A stretch of 64,000 bases of DNA from Leishmania mexicana MHOM/GT/2001/U1103 (lineage: Eukaryota > Euglenozoa > Kinetoplastea > Trypanosomatida > Trypanosomatidae). The notes under the pieces were generated by a model that did not search any database, was not told where the DNA came from, and worked only from the letters and a program-made list of their open reading frames with translations. Positions within the stretch are counted from its first letter, which is position 1; each line of letters starts with the position of its first letter. The stretch is taken from assembly GCF_000234665.1 (NCBI RefSeq), contig NC_018335.1:992001-1056000 (forward strand). The letters are read 5' to 3'. Both the position numbers and the translations under genes were made by a program. Positions 9,126 through 19,570 of this stretch are shown here, piece by piece.

Positions 9126-11942
9126 TCAAACACACTGCGACCAGTCCTTTAGCGCAGCTTGCAGCTCCGACTCCAACTGCCGCAGGTACGCCGAGGAGGC
9201 GGCGCCTGCAATGCGCACGGTGCCCGTGTCCTCCCCGAGAGCGGCTTTAAGCCGATGCATGCCCGCCGGGCCAGGCGCGGCGGTCGCGCCGGCCATCCCG
9301 TTGGCATCACAGGATGAGTACACACAGGCATCGTCGTGAAGCATGCCGCACTGAGAGCGATGCTGCGCCACGGGCGAGTCCGCTGCCCCCACTGCGCGCT
9401 CGAGTCTGACGTTCGCACAGAGGCCTTCGTTCCACTGTGGCGATCGCGGTGACACGGAGCGGAGAGCCTCATGTCCTTCGGCGCGGTCGATGGTTAACTG
9501 CTCCGGGTCCTTCACTGAAGCGGGTGCAGCATCCCACCTTGTGGCGCCGGCGGGGGCCCACATCCCCCTAGCACGAGGCGTTCGCTTGACCGACGAGGAC
9601 AGAGGCGTCGTGGCAGCGGCAGCAACAGATACCGAGGTATTACCTGGGCAACTCATACGAGCACCAATGCGCTGCTGCGCAGGTTTGTGATTATCGATGA
9701 TCTGAAGGTGGCTGCGCTTCCCCTCCGTCACCGACCCCGTCACCTGCGACCGAGCAGGGCGGAAGCGGCACTCAGCGGCGTCGCCGCTGCACTCGTGCAA
9801 CAGCGCCGTCAGCAGCTCCTCCTGCCGTCGACGACTCTGCATCGTCTGGGACTGAGAAAAGGCAGGGCAGCTGACGTGCGCTGGTGCACGGCAGGCCGCC
9901 GCCTCCGCCTCTGCGCCCGCAGCAGTCCGGGCACGCCGCTCCCGCTCTGTCTCGGGTGCTGTGCCGTTGCCCTCTGAAAGTCTCTGGGAACGCTCCTCTG
10001 CAAGCACGCGGCTCCGCGCATCAACGAAGGGGTGAAAGGTGCACGTCCCCGCATCGCTCTCCGCCTGCAAATGGCGAATCTCGCGCCACCGCTGTAGCTC
10101 CTCCCGCTCAGCGTAAAAGGCGTCAAAGACGGTGTGGCCAACAGCGAAGGGCCGATTGGTGTCTGCGTGGTGTGGTGTGCTCTCAGGAGCTGCCGCTCCG
10201 CCGGCTGCAATGGCGATCGCCGCTGCCGTGTCCTTGTTGCACGGCGCACCCGGTGGTCGCTGTCTCACCGAGGAGCGCCGCTGCCTATCATGATGGGTTC
10301 GCGCCACCGCAGACGCGCCGTTACTGGGGGCCTTTGGCTTGTACAGCTCTGTGTGCACCCACTTCTCCCTCATCAGCTGAATGAACTCTCGCACCGCCGC
10401 GCGTTCATCGCTGTCGCGGAAGAGGCGGCCGAACACCTGAGGCGTAGTCACTGCAGCACGACCGTCGTTGCTCGTCATCGTCGTCTCTTCATGCACGCCG
10501 CTGCGGGCAGGAGTATGTTGCTGCGGTGTACCGCAGGTCCCCGACGGTGCACTCCTGGGCTCGCTCTCCGACTGAAGTGGCCTGTCCGCCAGCGAAATGC
10601 CGTCGAGCGGCGACGTCGATACGGCGAGTGCACCTCCGCAACGCGGAGGGCCCACCTTTGATGCTGAAGGGGTCTGCCTGCCTTTCACATAGTGCGCAAG
10701 GTGCTCCGACCCCGCGCCGATGAGGCCCCTGCAGCCTTTCTCCTCCAGGTACGTGCGCGGGGGCTCACTTGCCTTGGAGCGAGGGACGCCGGTGCACAAG
10801 CTCGGCCTGGTCTCCTCCTCGGTCCTCCCCCGAAGTTCCGTGAGATGGCACGGGTGGGCGGCTTGCAACTTCTCCTGTGCTGCCGAAAACTGCCTCGACG
10901 AGTGCGACGGCGTCCGCTGAGCTGCCGATGAGCTCATCGCGCGGTGAGGCAAGACACCTCTGCCGCCGCCCAGGTTCGCCTCGGCGCCGCGGGCACCCGT
11001 CATGCCTCCTGCCCCTGCGCTGTGCGCACGCGCTCGTCGAGTGGCCTTGCGCTCGCGATGGCCCTCTTCAACTGGGGATAAAGATGGGTGGAAGGTGCAC
11101 TTAGCTTGAAAATCCGCCTCTTGCGCCTCTCGCAACGCCTGCAGTCGCCGCTCCCGCCGGTCCGCCTGTTTGGTGACGTTTCGGTAGAGCCTCTCGCATG
11201 CCGCATGCTCCCCTGTGTGACCCTCCTCGGCCTTCTTGCTGTTGGTAACCGTAGCGTCCATAGGAGCTCTGACCCGCGCAGGAGAGCGCGCATCACTCAT
11301 CTGTGCTGCTCCCGACAACACTCGTGCAGACCCCTTCGCAGAAGGGGCGGGTGCCTCCGGAGAGGCAGAATGCTGGCCCGCAGTCGGCTCACAACGGGAC
11401 GACAACACATGGGGACGGGCAGTGCATCCCTCTTTCTCTCCCGGCTGCTGGGCAGCCCTTCGTTGCTCCCGCGCGCGGAGCTGTCGCTGCGCGCGCTCCT
11501 CTGCTTCGCGGAAGAGGCGCGTATACAGGGTTTGAAGAGGGGTCACTACGTCCTCGCAGGTGTGGATAGCAAGGTGAAGTACCGGTACACGTGGCGATGC
11601 AGCTATGGCTGGCGAAGTGGCGAGACGAGCAGTCTGCGGCACGTCGGCACTCAACTTTTTTTCTCGGGGCGAACTCTTCTGGACTGCATCTCCTACACTG
11701 GAGGTACCTTTGGCATCGAGAAGGGTGGAGCTTGCCCTCAAGGACGGAAGTGAAGCGTGCGCCTCTGCGCTCGGTGCCGTCATGAACGGGTTCACCGCGT
11801 CGACGTCGATGGGTGGGAGTGCAATGGACAAGAGTGGGGGTCGCACTCTGCGATACGTGCCGGGTGCGCTGCTTGCGGGGTTTGCTGCAGGAGAGGTCGC
11901 CGCCGCGGCGACGTGCGCCTCTGCGTCTAACGAGGAGAGCAT
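9126..11942 (-). CDS. 938-aa protein with CTFHP-type repeat modules, function unknown
   Basis: An ATG at 11942 gives 938 residues. Most of the protein is disordered, rich in Ala, Arg, Ser and Pro. A recurring module can be seen: a helix starting with LY, LF or FY followed by an Arg/Glu-rich stretch, closing with C-T/R-F-x-P. Clear closing motifs are CTFHPSLSP (near residue 281), CTFHPFVDA (near 633) and CRFRPARS (near 724). Two further helices (LYTRLFREAEERAQRQ near the N-terminus and FGRLFRDSDERAAVREF mid-protein) look like modules without the closing motif. Similar charged-helix plus C-T-F-x-P modules occur in several kinetoplastid cytoskeleton or flagellum proteins, from memory of the group. 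That makes a cytoskeletal role possible, but nothing here proves it. It lies between the WDR89-like and PIG-S-like genes. Confidence 0.75.
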   Translation of the reverse strand: MLSSLDAEAHVAAAATSPAANPASSAPGTYRRVRPPLLSIALPPIDVDAVNPFMTAPSAEAHASLPSLRASSTLLDAKGTSSVGDAVQKSSPREKKLSADVPQTARLATSPAIAASPRVPVLHLAIHTCEDVVTPLQTLYTRLFREAEERAQRQLRAREQRRAAQQPGEKEGCTARPHVLSSRCEPTAGQHSASPEAPAPSAKGSARVLSGAAQMSDARSPARVRAPMDATVTNSKKAEEGHTGEHAACERLYRNVTKQADRRERRLQALREAQEADFQAKCTFHPSLSPVEEGHRERKATRRARAHSAGAGGMTGARGAEANLGGGRGVLPHRAMSSSAAQRTPSHSSRQFSAAQEKLQAAHPCHLTELRGRTEEETRPSLCTGVPRSKASEPPRTYLEEKGCRGLIGAGSEHLAHYVKGRQTPSASKVGPPRCGGALAVSTSPLDGISLADRPLQSESEPRSAPSGTCGTPQQHTPARSGVHEETTMTSNDGRAAVTTPQVFGRLFRDSDERAAVREFIQLMREKWVHTELYKPKAPSNGASAVARTHHDRQRRSSVRQRPPGAPCNKDTAAAIAIAAGGAAAPESTPHHADTNRPFAVGHTVFDAFYAEREELQRWREIRHLQAESDAGTCTFHPFVDARSRVLAEERSQRLSEGNGTAPETERERRARTAAGAEAEAAACRAPAHVSCPAFSQSQTMQSRRRQEELLTALLHECSGDAAECRFRPARSQVTGSVTEGKRSHLQIIDNHKPAQQRIGARMSCPGNTSVSVAAAATTPLSSSVKRTPRARGMWAPAGATRWDAAPASVKDPEQLTIDRAEGHEALRSVSPRSPQWNEGLCANVRLERAVGAADSPVAQHRSQCGMLHDDACVYSSCDANGMAGATAAPGPAGMHRLKAALGEDTGTVRIAGAASSAYLRQLESELQAALKDWSQCV

Positions 11943-12981
11943 AGAGGCCAGGAGCGAGCGTCAGCACGAACGCGGCGGAGTTGCAGAGGAGGAAGCCAAG
12001 AGAAGACACACAAGCAAAAGGAGCGAATAACGAAGCGGTACGGGCTCGCAGCGGCCGCGCAGAGGGCTGAGCGACGGATGCGCTGCACAACAGCGAAGAA
12101 TGTTCAAGAGACAATGCGCGATGGAGCATCATCTGTGAGCTGCGCTTGACGGCGCGCGTGTGGGTGACAGTGGGTAAGACATAGCGGTAGAACGTGCAAG
12201 CGAGCGCACACGCAAGAGGGAGAGAGAGACGTGAGGTGCGGAGAGAAGCTTTTGTGCCTTACAGGAGAGACGAGGAGTCCACTGGACATCGCTGGAAAAG
12301 GCGCCAGACACTTCCGCGCAGCGGGCTATATCTACGACAGGCAAGAGGAAGGAGAAAGACACGAAGAGCTCACTTCCTCCGATGCTGAGTGCGCCGCGCG
12401 TATGGTGGACACCTGCGCACAAGCACAGCCACAACAGCAAGGAGACACTGCTATCACGCCACACGTCTGTCCTCTCTCTCTCTGCGTGGGCGTGTGCGTG
12501 TGTGTGTCATCCGCGCCTTTGATCTTTCGTTTTTTTTTCTTGTGCGCGCCTTAGTCGCTCCGCGTGTTAGACGCACGCACGCCAAGAGGAATCCGTTTCC
12601 TCTCCGCAGCAGTGCATTATGGCCAGAGGAGGATGAGGGGGCAGGCACACTCCCAAGGACGTCCCCCGCCTCCTCCCCCGTACCACCACTCCTCCTGTGT
12701 TCTTTTTTCTTTCTCTGGGGGGAGAGAGGATTGTTTTCGGTGACCCGTTACGCAGTCACTGTGTGCCGTGAGCGAGTGCTAGCACGGGTGTGAGGGTGTG
12801 TCTCCAGGAAAGCGTTTCGTGTACACTTAGGGCGTGGTTTTCCGGGCGACAGGGTCATCGACGAAGCGTTGGCACACGCCACGCGACAAGCAGCTCGACT
12901 GTGCTCCTGTAGGCACCTCCGCGCTCACAGGGTGTGGAGCGCTTCACTTGACGCAGAGGCGTCACGCTGCACCAGTGCACC
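11943..12981. other. Spacer, no gene seen
   Basis: UTR-type sequence lies between the WD40 gene and the 938-aa gene. It includes T-rich blocks around 12525-12545 and 12700-12720. Reading frames on either strand are short or are the open N-terminal extension of the 938-aa frame. Confidence 0.5.
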
Positions 12982-14076
12982 TCAGTACGGCCGGCCGCGA
13001 CCACCTCGGTGAGGGCCGCCGCTACCCCGACCGCCACCGTTCCCACCACTGCCCTGCCCTTCGTGCGTTCGGCTGCTCGCAAAGACCTTCCCGCAGCCCG
13101 TGCGATGCGCGCTATACCCGACAGGCGTGGCGATCTCGGACGGCAGCAAGTCGCCGTGCTTCCAGTACGCCAACATACCGTCCTCACCACCGGTGATGAG
13201 GCGGTTGCCGAAGCCAATGGCGACACGACCGAGCTCCTTGTGCACCTTGGGCAGGACCTGCGTCTCCCCAGTCCCCCAGTTCAGTGCCTGCAGTGGGCCG
13301 GCGTCGCCGTTGTCGTCCCGCACGCCGGAAACGAGATGCAGCTGGCCGGACACCACGCACCAGTCGACGAGGTACATCTCGAAGCTCGGCCGTCCATGAC
13401 GTGCCTCCCGCTGTTCCAGGTCGTAGGGGAAGACATAGCCGTTCTCGCAACTTCCCACCATCGCCGTCACGCCAAGCTCGGGGAAGCAGCTCATCTTAGT
13501 GACCACCTCGCCGCAGTTCACCGCCTGCAGAAGTACATCATCGTCTACCACCCCCTCCTCTACTGAAAGGAAATTGATCATCTGATCCTCGCCAGCGGAG
13601 CAGAGGATTTTGTCGTCGAGAAAGCGCAGCCGTGAGACCTCATCCACATGCAGCTGATCTAGGCACTTCACAGAGCACCAGGTCCGCGTGTCGACCAGGT
13701 GGATATCGCGGTCCGCCGCGATGGCGAGAAGCGGCGCGGATGGTTTGACTCCAATGCTACTGCAGACCGCGCCGCTACTGCACATGTCACACAAAAAGTG
13801 TACAGCTCGTGCCTGGCGCAGGTCCGTGACCATGACCCCGCAGTCGCGCTGGCAAGAGTAAAGCATGCTAGGCTGAGCAGGAGTGGCCACAAGGTCTTGG
13901 ATTGGCTGCGTGTGTTCCTTGATATCTCCCAGAAATGTAGCCGCCTGCGTGTCGTAGAGGCGGATGGCCTGGGTGGAGAGGGACAGCGCCAAGGAGGAGC
14001 TGCCGTTGCACAGACAGCCGTCCAAGATATACGTACCCGGCTCGTACGACGTCTGCACCACGTGCAGCAGATTCAT
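12982..14076 (-). CDS. WD40-repeat protein, WDR89-like, with RGG tail
   Basis: The ATG at 14076 gives 364 residues beginning MNLLHVVQTSYEPG; the open frame upstream is low-complexity. WD-type blades occupy about residues 20-330. Examples are IRLYDTQAATFLGDIKEHTQPI, split by its normal loop, then DIHLVDTRTWCSVKCL, SAGEDQMINFLSVEEG and ITGGEDGMLAYWKHGD. The length, the late GFGNRLITGGEDG blade and the overall architecture resemble WDR89, a small WD40 protein of unclear role. The last 20 or so residues are Gly/Arg-rich (RGG/RG), which suggests RNA binding or arginine methylation. The WD40 call is secure; the WDR89 assignment is tentative. Confidence 0.85.
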   Translation of the reverse strand: MNLLHVVQTSYEPGTYILDGCLCNGSSSLALSLSTQAIRLYDTQAATFLGDIKEHTQPIQDLVATPAQPSMLYSCQRDCGVMVTDLRQARAVHFLCDMCSSGAVCSSIGVKPSAPLLAIAADRDIHLVDTRTWCSVKCLDQLHVDEVSRLRFLDDKILCSAGEDQMINFLSVEEGVVDDDVLLQAVNCGEVVTKMSCFPELGVTAMVGSCENGYVFPYDLEQREARHGRPSFEMYLVDWCVVSGQLHLVSGVRDDNGDAGPLQALNWGTGETQVLPKVHKELGRVAIGFGNRLITGGEDGMLAYWKHGDLLPSEIATPVGYSAHRTGCGKVFASSRTHEGQGSGGNGGGRGSGGPHRGGRGRPY

Positions 14077-15312
14077 GATGCTGCAAGTGGGTGGGTGCGC
14101 GTGTGTACCTGAAGGAGGGGGGCAGCAGCAGAGAGCATCGACAAAGTAGAGAGCCGAAACAAGATGATCATGAGCGCGAGAAAGTTGACGGCGGAGGAGC
14201 CAGCGGAGAGAAAGAGTGAACGATCTGCGCCACGCTGAGTGGGCACCCGAAGAAAGGCTTTTCCCCGACCGAATCGGCTGCGGAAGCCACCGCTTGTCTG
14301 CGCGCACCCCCCCCCCTTCCGCGCGGTTTGCCCTATTGCCATAGCAGCGGTTTGTTCGACACCCACTCAGGCAGGCAGCCACATACGCACGCGCGGACAG
14401 AAAGACGCCGACGCTCGGGCACGCATCATTGGTTGCGCGGCAGAGAAGTTCAGCCACCACACACACACAGCGCCACGAAAAAGAACGAACGGGCGAAAAG
14501 AAAGACGATGAACACGACGACGGCACGCACTCGCGAGAAGCGTCCGTAACGCACGCACGACGAATGGGAGGAGAGACGTCAGGGACGCTAGAGAGGGGGT
14601 GGGTTCCAAGCACCGAGAGACGCAGCGATGAGCGGAGAGAGCCCGCGCCTATTCCCTTCGCCACCACCACCTTTCACTGAACCTTTTCCGGCCAAACCTG
14701 TCTCCTCCTCGTCCTCGTGACAGTGACGAAAGACAGAGCAGGAGGCGCACACGCAGACACGCATGCAGGCGCGCACACCCCACTGAGCAGACACCACAGC
14801 GGCACACAAAACAAAAGGAAAAACACCGGAGCAAGAAGAGGCGCACCGACTCAGCACCGGTCATGCGCAGAGCCAACACACAAAAGGAAGAAGAGAGCAT
14901 GAAAACAGGGAGAAGTGGAAAGGGCAGGTGCCCAACTACGATGCTACATATGTTTGGGTGCAGCGGGGAGAGGGACGAGAAAGCTCGCTGACAGAGGGAG
15001 AGACCGCCTCCCAAACACGTCTACTACGGCTAGTACTACAAGTGCAAGTCCCCCTCCCTCTCTTCGCCGCCTCGCAAGTCACAAAGCTGTGGCTTCTGCC
15101 GCGCGTGTCGCTGTCTCTGCGATGGCGTGCCTGCGTACACGCATGAGCGTGGATGGGACCCTCTGGCTGCCTCGCCGTGATCTTCCCGGGTATGACCACA
15201 ACCGAGAGGGAACAGGTATAAAAAAAGGTCGAGCGATAATACACCGCCTGCATTGCCCCCACCCCACCCCGCCCATCAACTCCTCGAGGAGTCGCACGCA
15301 CACGCCACAGGC
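14077..15312. other. Spacer, no gene seen
   Basis: This spacer lies between the CX9C gene and the WD40 gene. It is rich in short CA and purine runs, and a C-run lies at about 14306-14317. No frame in it has protein-like composition and no RNA gene was recognised. Confidence 0.5.
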
Positions 15313-15711
15313 TCACACAGAGAACTCACGTAAGCACTGCTGAAACGCCGCCACACGCGTTTGGCAGAAGCCAAAGCTGTTGCTGTGCTCTTCCAAGCAT
15401 CGGTGCACCTCGCGAGAAAATATTTGGCATGGGTGTTGAGCCCTCTCCTGCCGGAAGGTCGGCTCCGGCTCGTTGGAGCCGAAAAATGGCGTGAGCCAGG
15501 AGCGGCGATAGTGTTTGAACACGTCCTTGGCCGAAACGTGGCCCAGACCGGCGATGTGGGTGCGTGCGCGGCCGTACTTTTCCTGGTCGTCGGCGTTGTG
15601 CGACTCACCACGCAGGGGATAAAACTCCAGCGGCTGGCGTGGCGGCTTCTCCTGTGCCGCCGCTGCCAGCTCAGCAGGCGGCGACTGCGCTTGCTCTGTG
15701 TCGTTGGCCAT
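15313..15711 (-). CDS. Twin-CX9C (CHCH-type) mitochondrial protein
   Basis: The ATG at 15711 gives a 132-residue protein beginning MANDTEQAQSPPAE. Near the C-terminus four cysteines form two CX9C pairs, C95-C105 and C116-C126, separated by ten residues. This is the coiled-coil-helix-coiled-coil-helix arrangement. Proteins of this family are imported into the mitochondrial intermembrane space and folded by the Mia40/Erv1 system (Erv1 alone in kinetoplastids), and many are respiratory-chain subunits or assembly factors. The 90-residue N-terminal part, with LEFYPLRGES and HYRRSWLTPFFG, does not match a family member I can name. The CX9C call rests on visible cysteine spacing; the exact partner is unknown. 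Confidence 0.85.
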   Translation of the reverse strand: MANDTEQAQSPPAELAAAAQEKPPRQPLEFYPLRGESHNADDQEKYGRARTHIAGLGHVSAKDVFKHYRRSWLTPFFGSNEPEPTFRQERAQHPCQIFSREVHRCLEEHSNSFGFCQTRVAAFQQCLREFSV

Positions 15712-16854
15712 CTTGAAAGAAACGAAATGGAGGCGGGGGGAGATTGAGCGGAGGTGTGACGGCGGTGCGTCGCCCAGCAGACACGCAAGAAGACAGGCCG
15801 GAGGATTCTGTGTTCGAGGTGCTCCACCAACGCGTTCTCCTTCCGCTTCGGTGCCCACAGAAACGGTCCGGCTGCGTCAAGGCACAAGAACAGCTAGATG
15901 CGCACCCGTAGAGCAGAGGCCACGGCGTGAAGGCAGTGGCAAGAGGCGGCCAGCCCGGGTGATCGATATTCCTTTCGCTTTGTCGCCTGGACCGTGTTTC
16001 CTTCCGGTCGCTGCAGTCGAGGGAAAGGGAGCAGGGAGAGAGCTGTGGAGCGGTGAAATACTGATCGGCGTTGCACGTCCCGTCGTGCACCGCAGCGCTG
16101 AGTCCTAGAAGGAAGAGGCGGCGGAGGAGGAGCGAAATGCGGTGAGTCAGAGGAGTGAGTGTGCCTGTGCCTGAGAGACACGTATGGGGAGAGAAAAAGT
16201 GCCCAGTGCGGCCACACCCCCGCATCCTCGATGTGCGTAACGCTAGCGCCCAATCATACTGGCGCAGACACGCACATGTACGAGACGAGGAGCTTCGGCA
16301 AGACCCCCTTAGCATACACCATGAGCAGTGCAGAGGTGTGGAGCATGGCGCTCATTCACTTTCTAGCCACATCTGCCCCACTCTCATGCTCGCCGCACCT
16401 GATGTGGTCTTTCAGATCACAGTCCTTGCGACATGGTAAGCTTGAAAGTGGCGGTGTGCGGGTGGGCGTGCCTTCTCCTCGTGGGTCTTGCATCTCAGCA
16501 GGCCTCTTTTTCTTCGTGTGCTCGTCATGTCTCCCCCGCCGGTCTCTGCGTCCGGGCGCGCGCGCCCCTCACTGCACAACGTGGCACCTCTCTCTCCCTC
16601 TGCCTCTGATGTACATCAAGCGAGGGAGGGGGGCCGCATGGCATGTGGCGTTCGTTGCTCGAAGGGAAAGGATGGAGACGCACTTCATTGCGAGCGTTGA
16701 GTCCCTCTTGCTGCCGCGACCCTTTTTTCGGGATGTGCGAGGGGGCTATGTCAATCACCCGCTCACAGCCACACAACGTGCGATGCCGCAGCGACTCCTC
16801 ACCCGCCTTTTTTTGTCAGGGAAGGATAATGGGCAAAGACCCGCGACTGCAACT
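15712..16854. other. Spacer, no gene seen
   Basis: This spacer holds the 3' UTR of the 639-aa gene and the 5' leader of the CX9C gene. A pyrimidine-rich coding-strand tract runs almost to the CX9C start, with an AG directly before the ATG. No other gene is apparent. Confidence 0.5.
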
Positions 16855-18774
16855 CTAGCGACCCATAGTCGCGAAGCCGGAGTTGAGTCCGTGCTCCGTC
16901 AGTAGTTGCTGGCGCAGCTCCTCGAGCGACGGTTTGCGCGATGGCGATTGTGAGGACGAAGATGAAGACCTAGCTCCAGACGAACATAGCGATGAAGAAC
17001 TTGAAGACGCATGCCTGGCTTGGGAAGCAGTCACCGTGGCAGCGTGAGCTACCGCAGTCGACGAGGGAAACCCCGAGGTCGCTGAGTGGAAGGCGGGGAC
17101 GAATGTGGCGTGAGTCGTGGCATCCTCCCTCGGCACGCTCGTGTGCTCGCGCTGCATTCTGAAGGTCTCACTGTCCGTGTCGTCGCTTGCCTCCAGCGAG
17201 TCTGCCTGGCGAGGGGAACGCGTCGTCGTCGTTGCCATGACGGAGCCACGCGGAGCTGCCCGAGTGGAGATGGGCTGAAAGGGCGCCAGAGAACCCTCGG
17301 TGAGCAAGGAAGCGGAGGTTGTGCGGGTCGTTGAGCGGGTGCCGGTTGACGTGGCTAAATCAGCAATGCTGCTGCTCATGCGGCGCTCCCAAGCAGGAAG
17401 CAAGTGCCTTGTCTGCAGCGACTCTCGTGCCGTCGACATGCAGCTCAGCCGGTCCACGCGCCGCTCCATCGTGGCAAGGGACGGCCACGCTGCTTTGTCT
17501 AGAGGCCAGCTGTCTTCCGGGATGTCCTTCTCTGCTGTCCCGCAGTCGCGCGGTCTGAATAGCCCCGTCACGTCCAAGAGTGGCACAAAGCACTCCTGCT
17601 CGTGCGCCAAATCGTAGAGGTCCTTGATCAGCATGCGCTGCACAGACGCCTCCTTTTCCAGCACTTGGGTCGCAGTAAGCAACCGACGCTGCTTCTGTTG
17701 CTGCATCGCCGCGTCTCCGCGCGGCGAGGGAAGAGGAAGGCGGTGAAGCGCTGCGGTAGTGCCTGAGCTGCTAGAGACACCCGCAGCAATCGTGGAGGTG
17801 GATGCGGAGGCAGATGGGAGAGGCTGCAGGGCGCGATGTCTACCCCCTGTCTTGTGCAAGCCTTCAGTGAGCCGCGTCACCTCCGTGAGAAAGTCCAGTG
17901 AAGTACCCGCGTAGGACGGCGTCTCAGGTGCGCCGCCGTTCGCCTTAGGGACTGTGCATGTTGACGGTGGTGCCGCGCTGACGTAGCTGCCACACGCGCT
18001 GCCAGCCGCGCTGCTAGTGGGCGGTTGGCTAGAGGTGATGACCCGGAGTGGGTACAACCCCAGTTTCCACATGGCACCAGAGTTCACGAGGCGGGTGCGA
18101 TGCTTGATCTCCAGCCGGTGCAGCAAGCGGCGTAGATCGACCTTGGCGCACATAGGATCGCGCTCGAGGTGCACGTGCGAGAGCGACCGCACCACCGCGG
18201 TGGCCCCCAGTGCGGCACAGTCATGCACGATGTTCATCAGGTAATTGTCGCCGTTTTTGAGCAGAAATGGGTACGGCCGGTTCAGCACCTGGCGCCACTC
18301 CTCCACCGACTCCACCGTGAGCATTGTCACTATTTGGTGCTCCTCCAGCAGACACAAGACGGTGTACTGCGCCGCTTCTAAGCTGGCCTGGCCGTCGTCG
18401 TAGGCGCCGCAGCACGCCCATATGCGCGTCATCACACTCTCCCGCAACGCGATGGCCTGCATCACCAGCAGCGTCTGCTGCTCATGAGCACGCAACGCCG
18501 CCACTAAGAGTTCCATACCGCCAAGTGCGACGAGTGCATCACCGCGGTGATCCACGGCCGAAACATTCGGTGAGAAGCTCGCCGCACTTGCTGCGGCACC
18601 GTTGACAGAGAACCCCCTCGCTTCGGCACAGTGTTCATGGAGGAGGGGATGCAGAAACAGGCAAGAGTACAACTCCTGATCGATAAGAGGAACCGCCAAC
18701 ACGTGCGCCAGACGTTCGTACGTCGCCGCAAGGTTTGCGCAGTAGGCAGCAACAGTGTCCTCCCTGCCTGCCAT
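16855..18774 (-). CDS. 639-aa protein of unknown function
   Basis: The ATG at 18774 gives 639 residues beginning MAGREDTVAAYCANLAATYE. The first 280 or so residues are compact and mostly helical, with well-formed hydrophobic patterns (for example QYTVLCLLEEHQIVTMLTVE and PYPFLLKNGDNYLMNIVHDC), so a folded helical-repeat-like domain is likely. The remaining part is low-complexity and Ser/Thr/Ala-rich with a poly-Ser stretch near residues 600-625, and it ends in a short conserved-looking helix (LEELRQQLLTEHGL). No signal peptide or membrane segment is visible. I do not recognise the family. A good pyrimidine tract and AG lie about 40 bases before the start, which supports this ATG. Confidence 0.75.
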   Translation of the reverse strand: MAGREDTVAAYCANLAATYERLAHVLAVPLIDQELYSCLFLHPLLHEHCAEARGFSVNGAAASAASFSPNVSAVDHRGDALVALGGMELLVAALRAHEQQTLLVMQAIALRESVMTRIWACCGAYDDGQASLEAAQYTVLCLLEEHQIVTMLTVESVEEWRQVLNRPYPFLLKNGDNYLMNIVHDCAALGATAVVRSLSHVHLERDPMCAKVDLRRLLHRLEIKHRTRLVNSGAMWKLGLYPLRVITSSQPPTSSAAGSACGSYVSAAPPSTCTVPKANGGAPETPSYAGTSLDFLTEVTRLTEGLHKTGGRHRALQPLPSASASTSTIAAGVSSSSGTTAALHRLPLPSPRGDAAMQQQKQRRLLTATQVLEKEASVQRMLIKDLYDLAHEQECFVPLLDVTGLFRPRDCGTAEKDIPEDSWPLDKAAWPSLATMERRVDRLSCMSTARESLQTRHLLPAWERRMSSSIADLATSTGTRSTTRTTSASLLTEGSLAPFQPISTRAAPRGSVMATTTTRSPRQADSLEASDDTDSETFRMQREHTSVPREDATTHATFVPAFHSATSGFPSSTAVAHAATVTASQARHASSSSSSLCSSGARSSSSSSQSPSRKPSLEELRQQLLTEHGLNSGFATMGR

Positions 18775-18814
18775 GACCACGGTGAATACTATCTGAGAGG
18801 GTAACGCGACGTGT

Positions 18815-18842
18815 CTGAGGACTCGCAGGAAGAGAAAGGGGG
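18815..18842 (-). promoter_or_regulatory. Probable trans-splice acceptor for the 639-aa gene
   Basis: Read on the minus strand, a pyrimidine-rich tract (CCCCCCTTTCTCTTCC) is followed by AG dinucleotides. The one nearest the gene is at 18815-18816, about 40 bases before the ATG. This is the usual arrangement for spliced-leader addition in kinetoplastids. The exact AG used is inferred. Confidence 0.5.
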
Positions 18843-18999
18843 GTGGCCGGCGGGGTGGGTGTGAAGAGCGAAAAAAAAAGGCGCGAAGAAAAGGTGTGAG
18901 CACTTCGAGCGGCACGGCGCAGGAGAGAAAGAGAGATCAGGAGAGAGAGGGAGGGAGAGGCATAGTCGTGACAAAGGGTTTGTTTTGGGTTCGTCTCCC

Positions 19000-19570
19000 A
19001 TCGTGGGTCCGCTTCCTCTCTGACACACAACGGCAAGCTCCATCCCCCCCACGCGCCGGCCCGGCCCTGTCACAGGCCCCATCGCATGGTGCGCCGACTC
19101 CGTCATCTGAGAACGGTCTCTGCCTCAAACGCTGCCCACCCACCCACACCGCCCCGCAGGTCGCCACACAGCCGCTCCCATCGTGCAACTCGCTACCCGG
19201 TGCGTCCCTCGGGGCAGTGCAGGCTCCCCGCACACCAGCAGCCAGTGCGAGGGCCGGGGGTGGCACACCCTTCAGTTAGGCGGACCCTTTCCCCATTATA
19301 CGGATGGCACAAGCGTGTTTGCGGTCGCAGGTCAGCCTGGCGAGACGCCATCCAGACCCTGGCCCCCGACATCCGTAGGAATACATTGCTCTCCGCTCCT
19401 CACGCCGTGGGGACGTGACGCTGGCATCACCAGAAGTGGGGTTCGGCATGCGGCAGGGATAGGGCGGCGGCTCAGCCTCCCAAGACAGAGAGAGTGGGGC
19501 GCACTGGACCCTGAGCCGCCACGCACTGAGGTGTCCCCCGCACCCCCCACCACCACACACACACGGACAC
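19000..19570 (-). mobile_element. Possible SIDER-like degenerate retroposon
   Basis: This block of roughly 550 bases differs from the surrounding UTR: it lacks simple repeats, is GC-rich and has no open frame. It sits in the 3' UTR of the upstream zinc-finger gene, in the sense orientation. Size and position match SIDER elements, short extinct retroposons that are abundant in Leishmania 3' UTRs and affect mRNA stability. The wording of the sequence is reminiscent of that family, but I cannot align it to a consensus here and saw no convincing second copy in the window. The boundaries are approximate. Confidence 0.35.
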
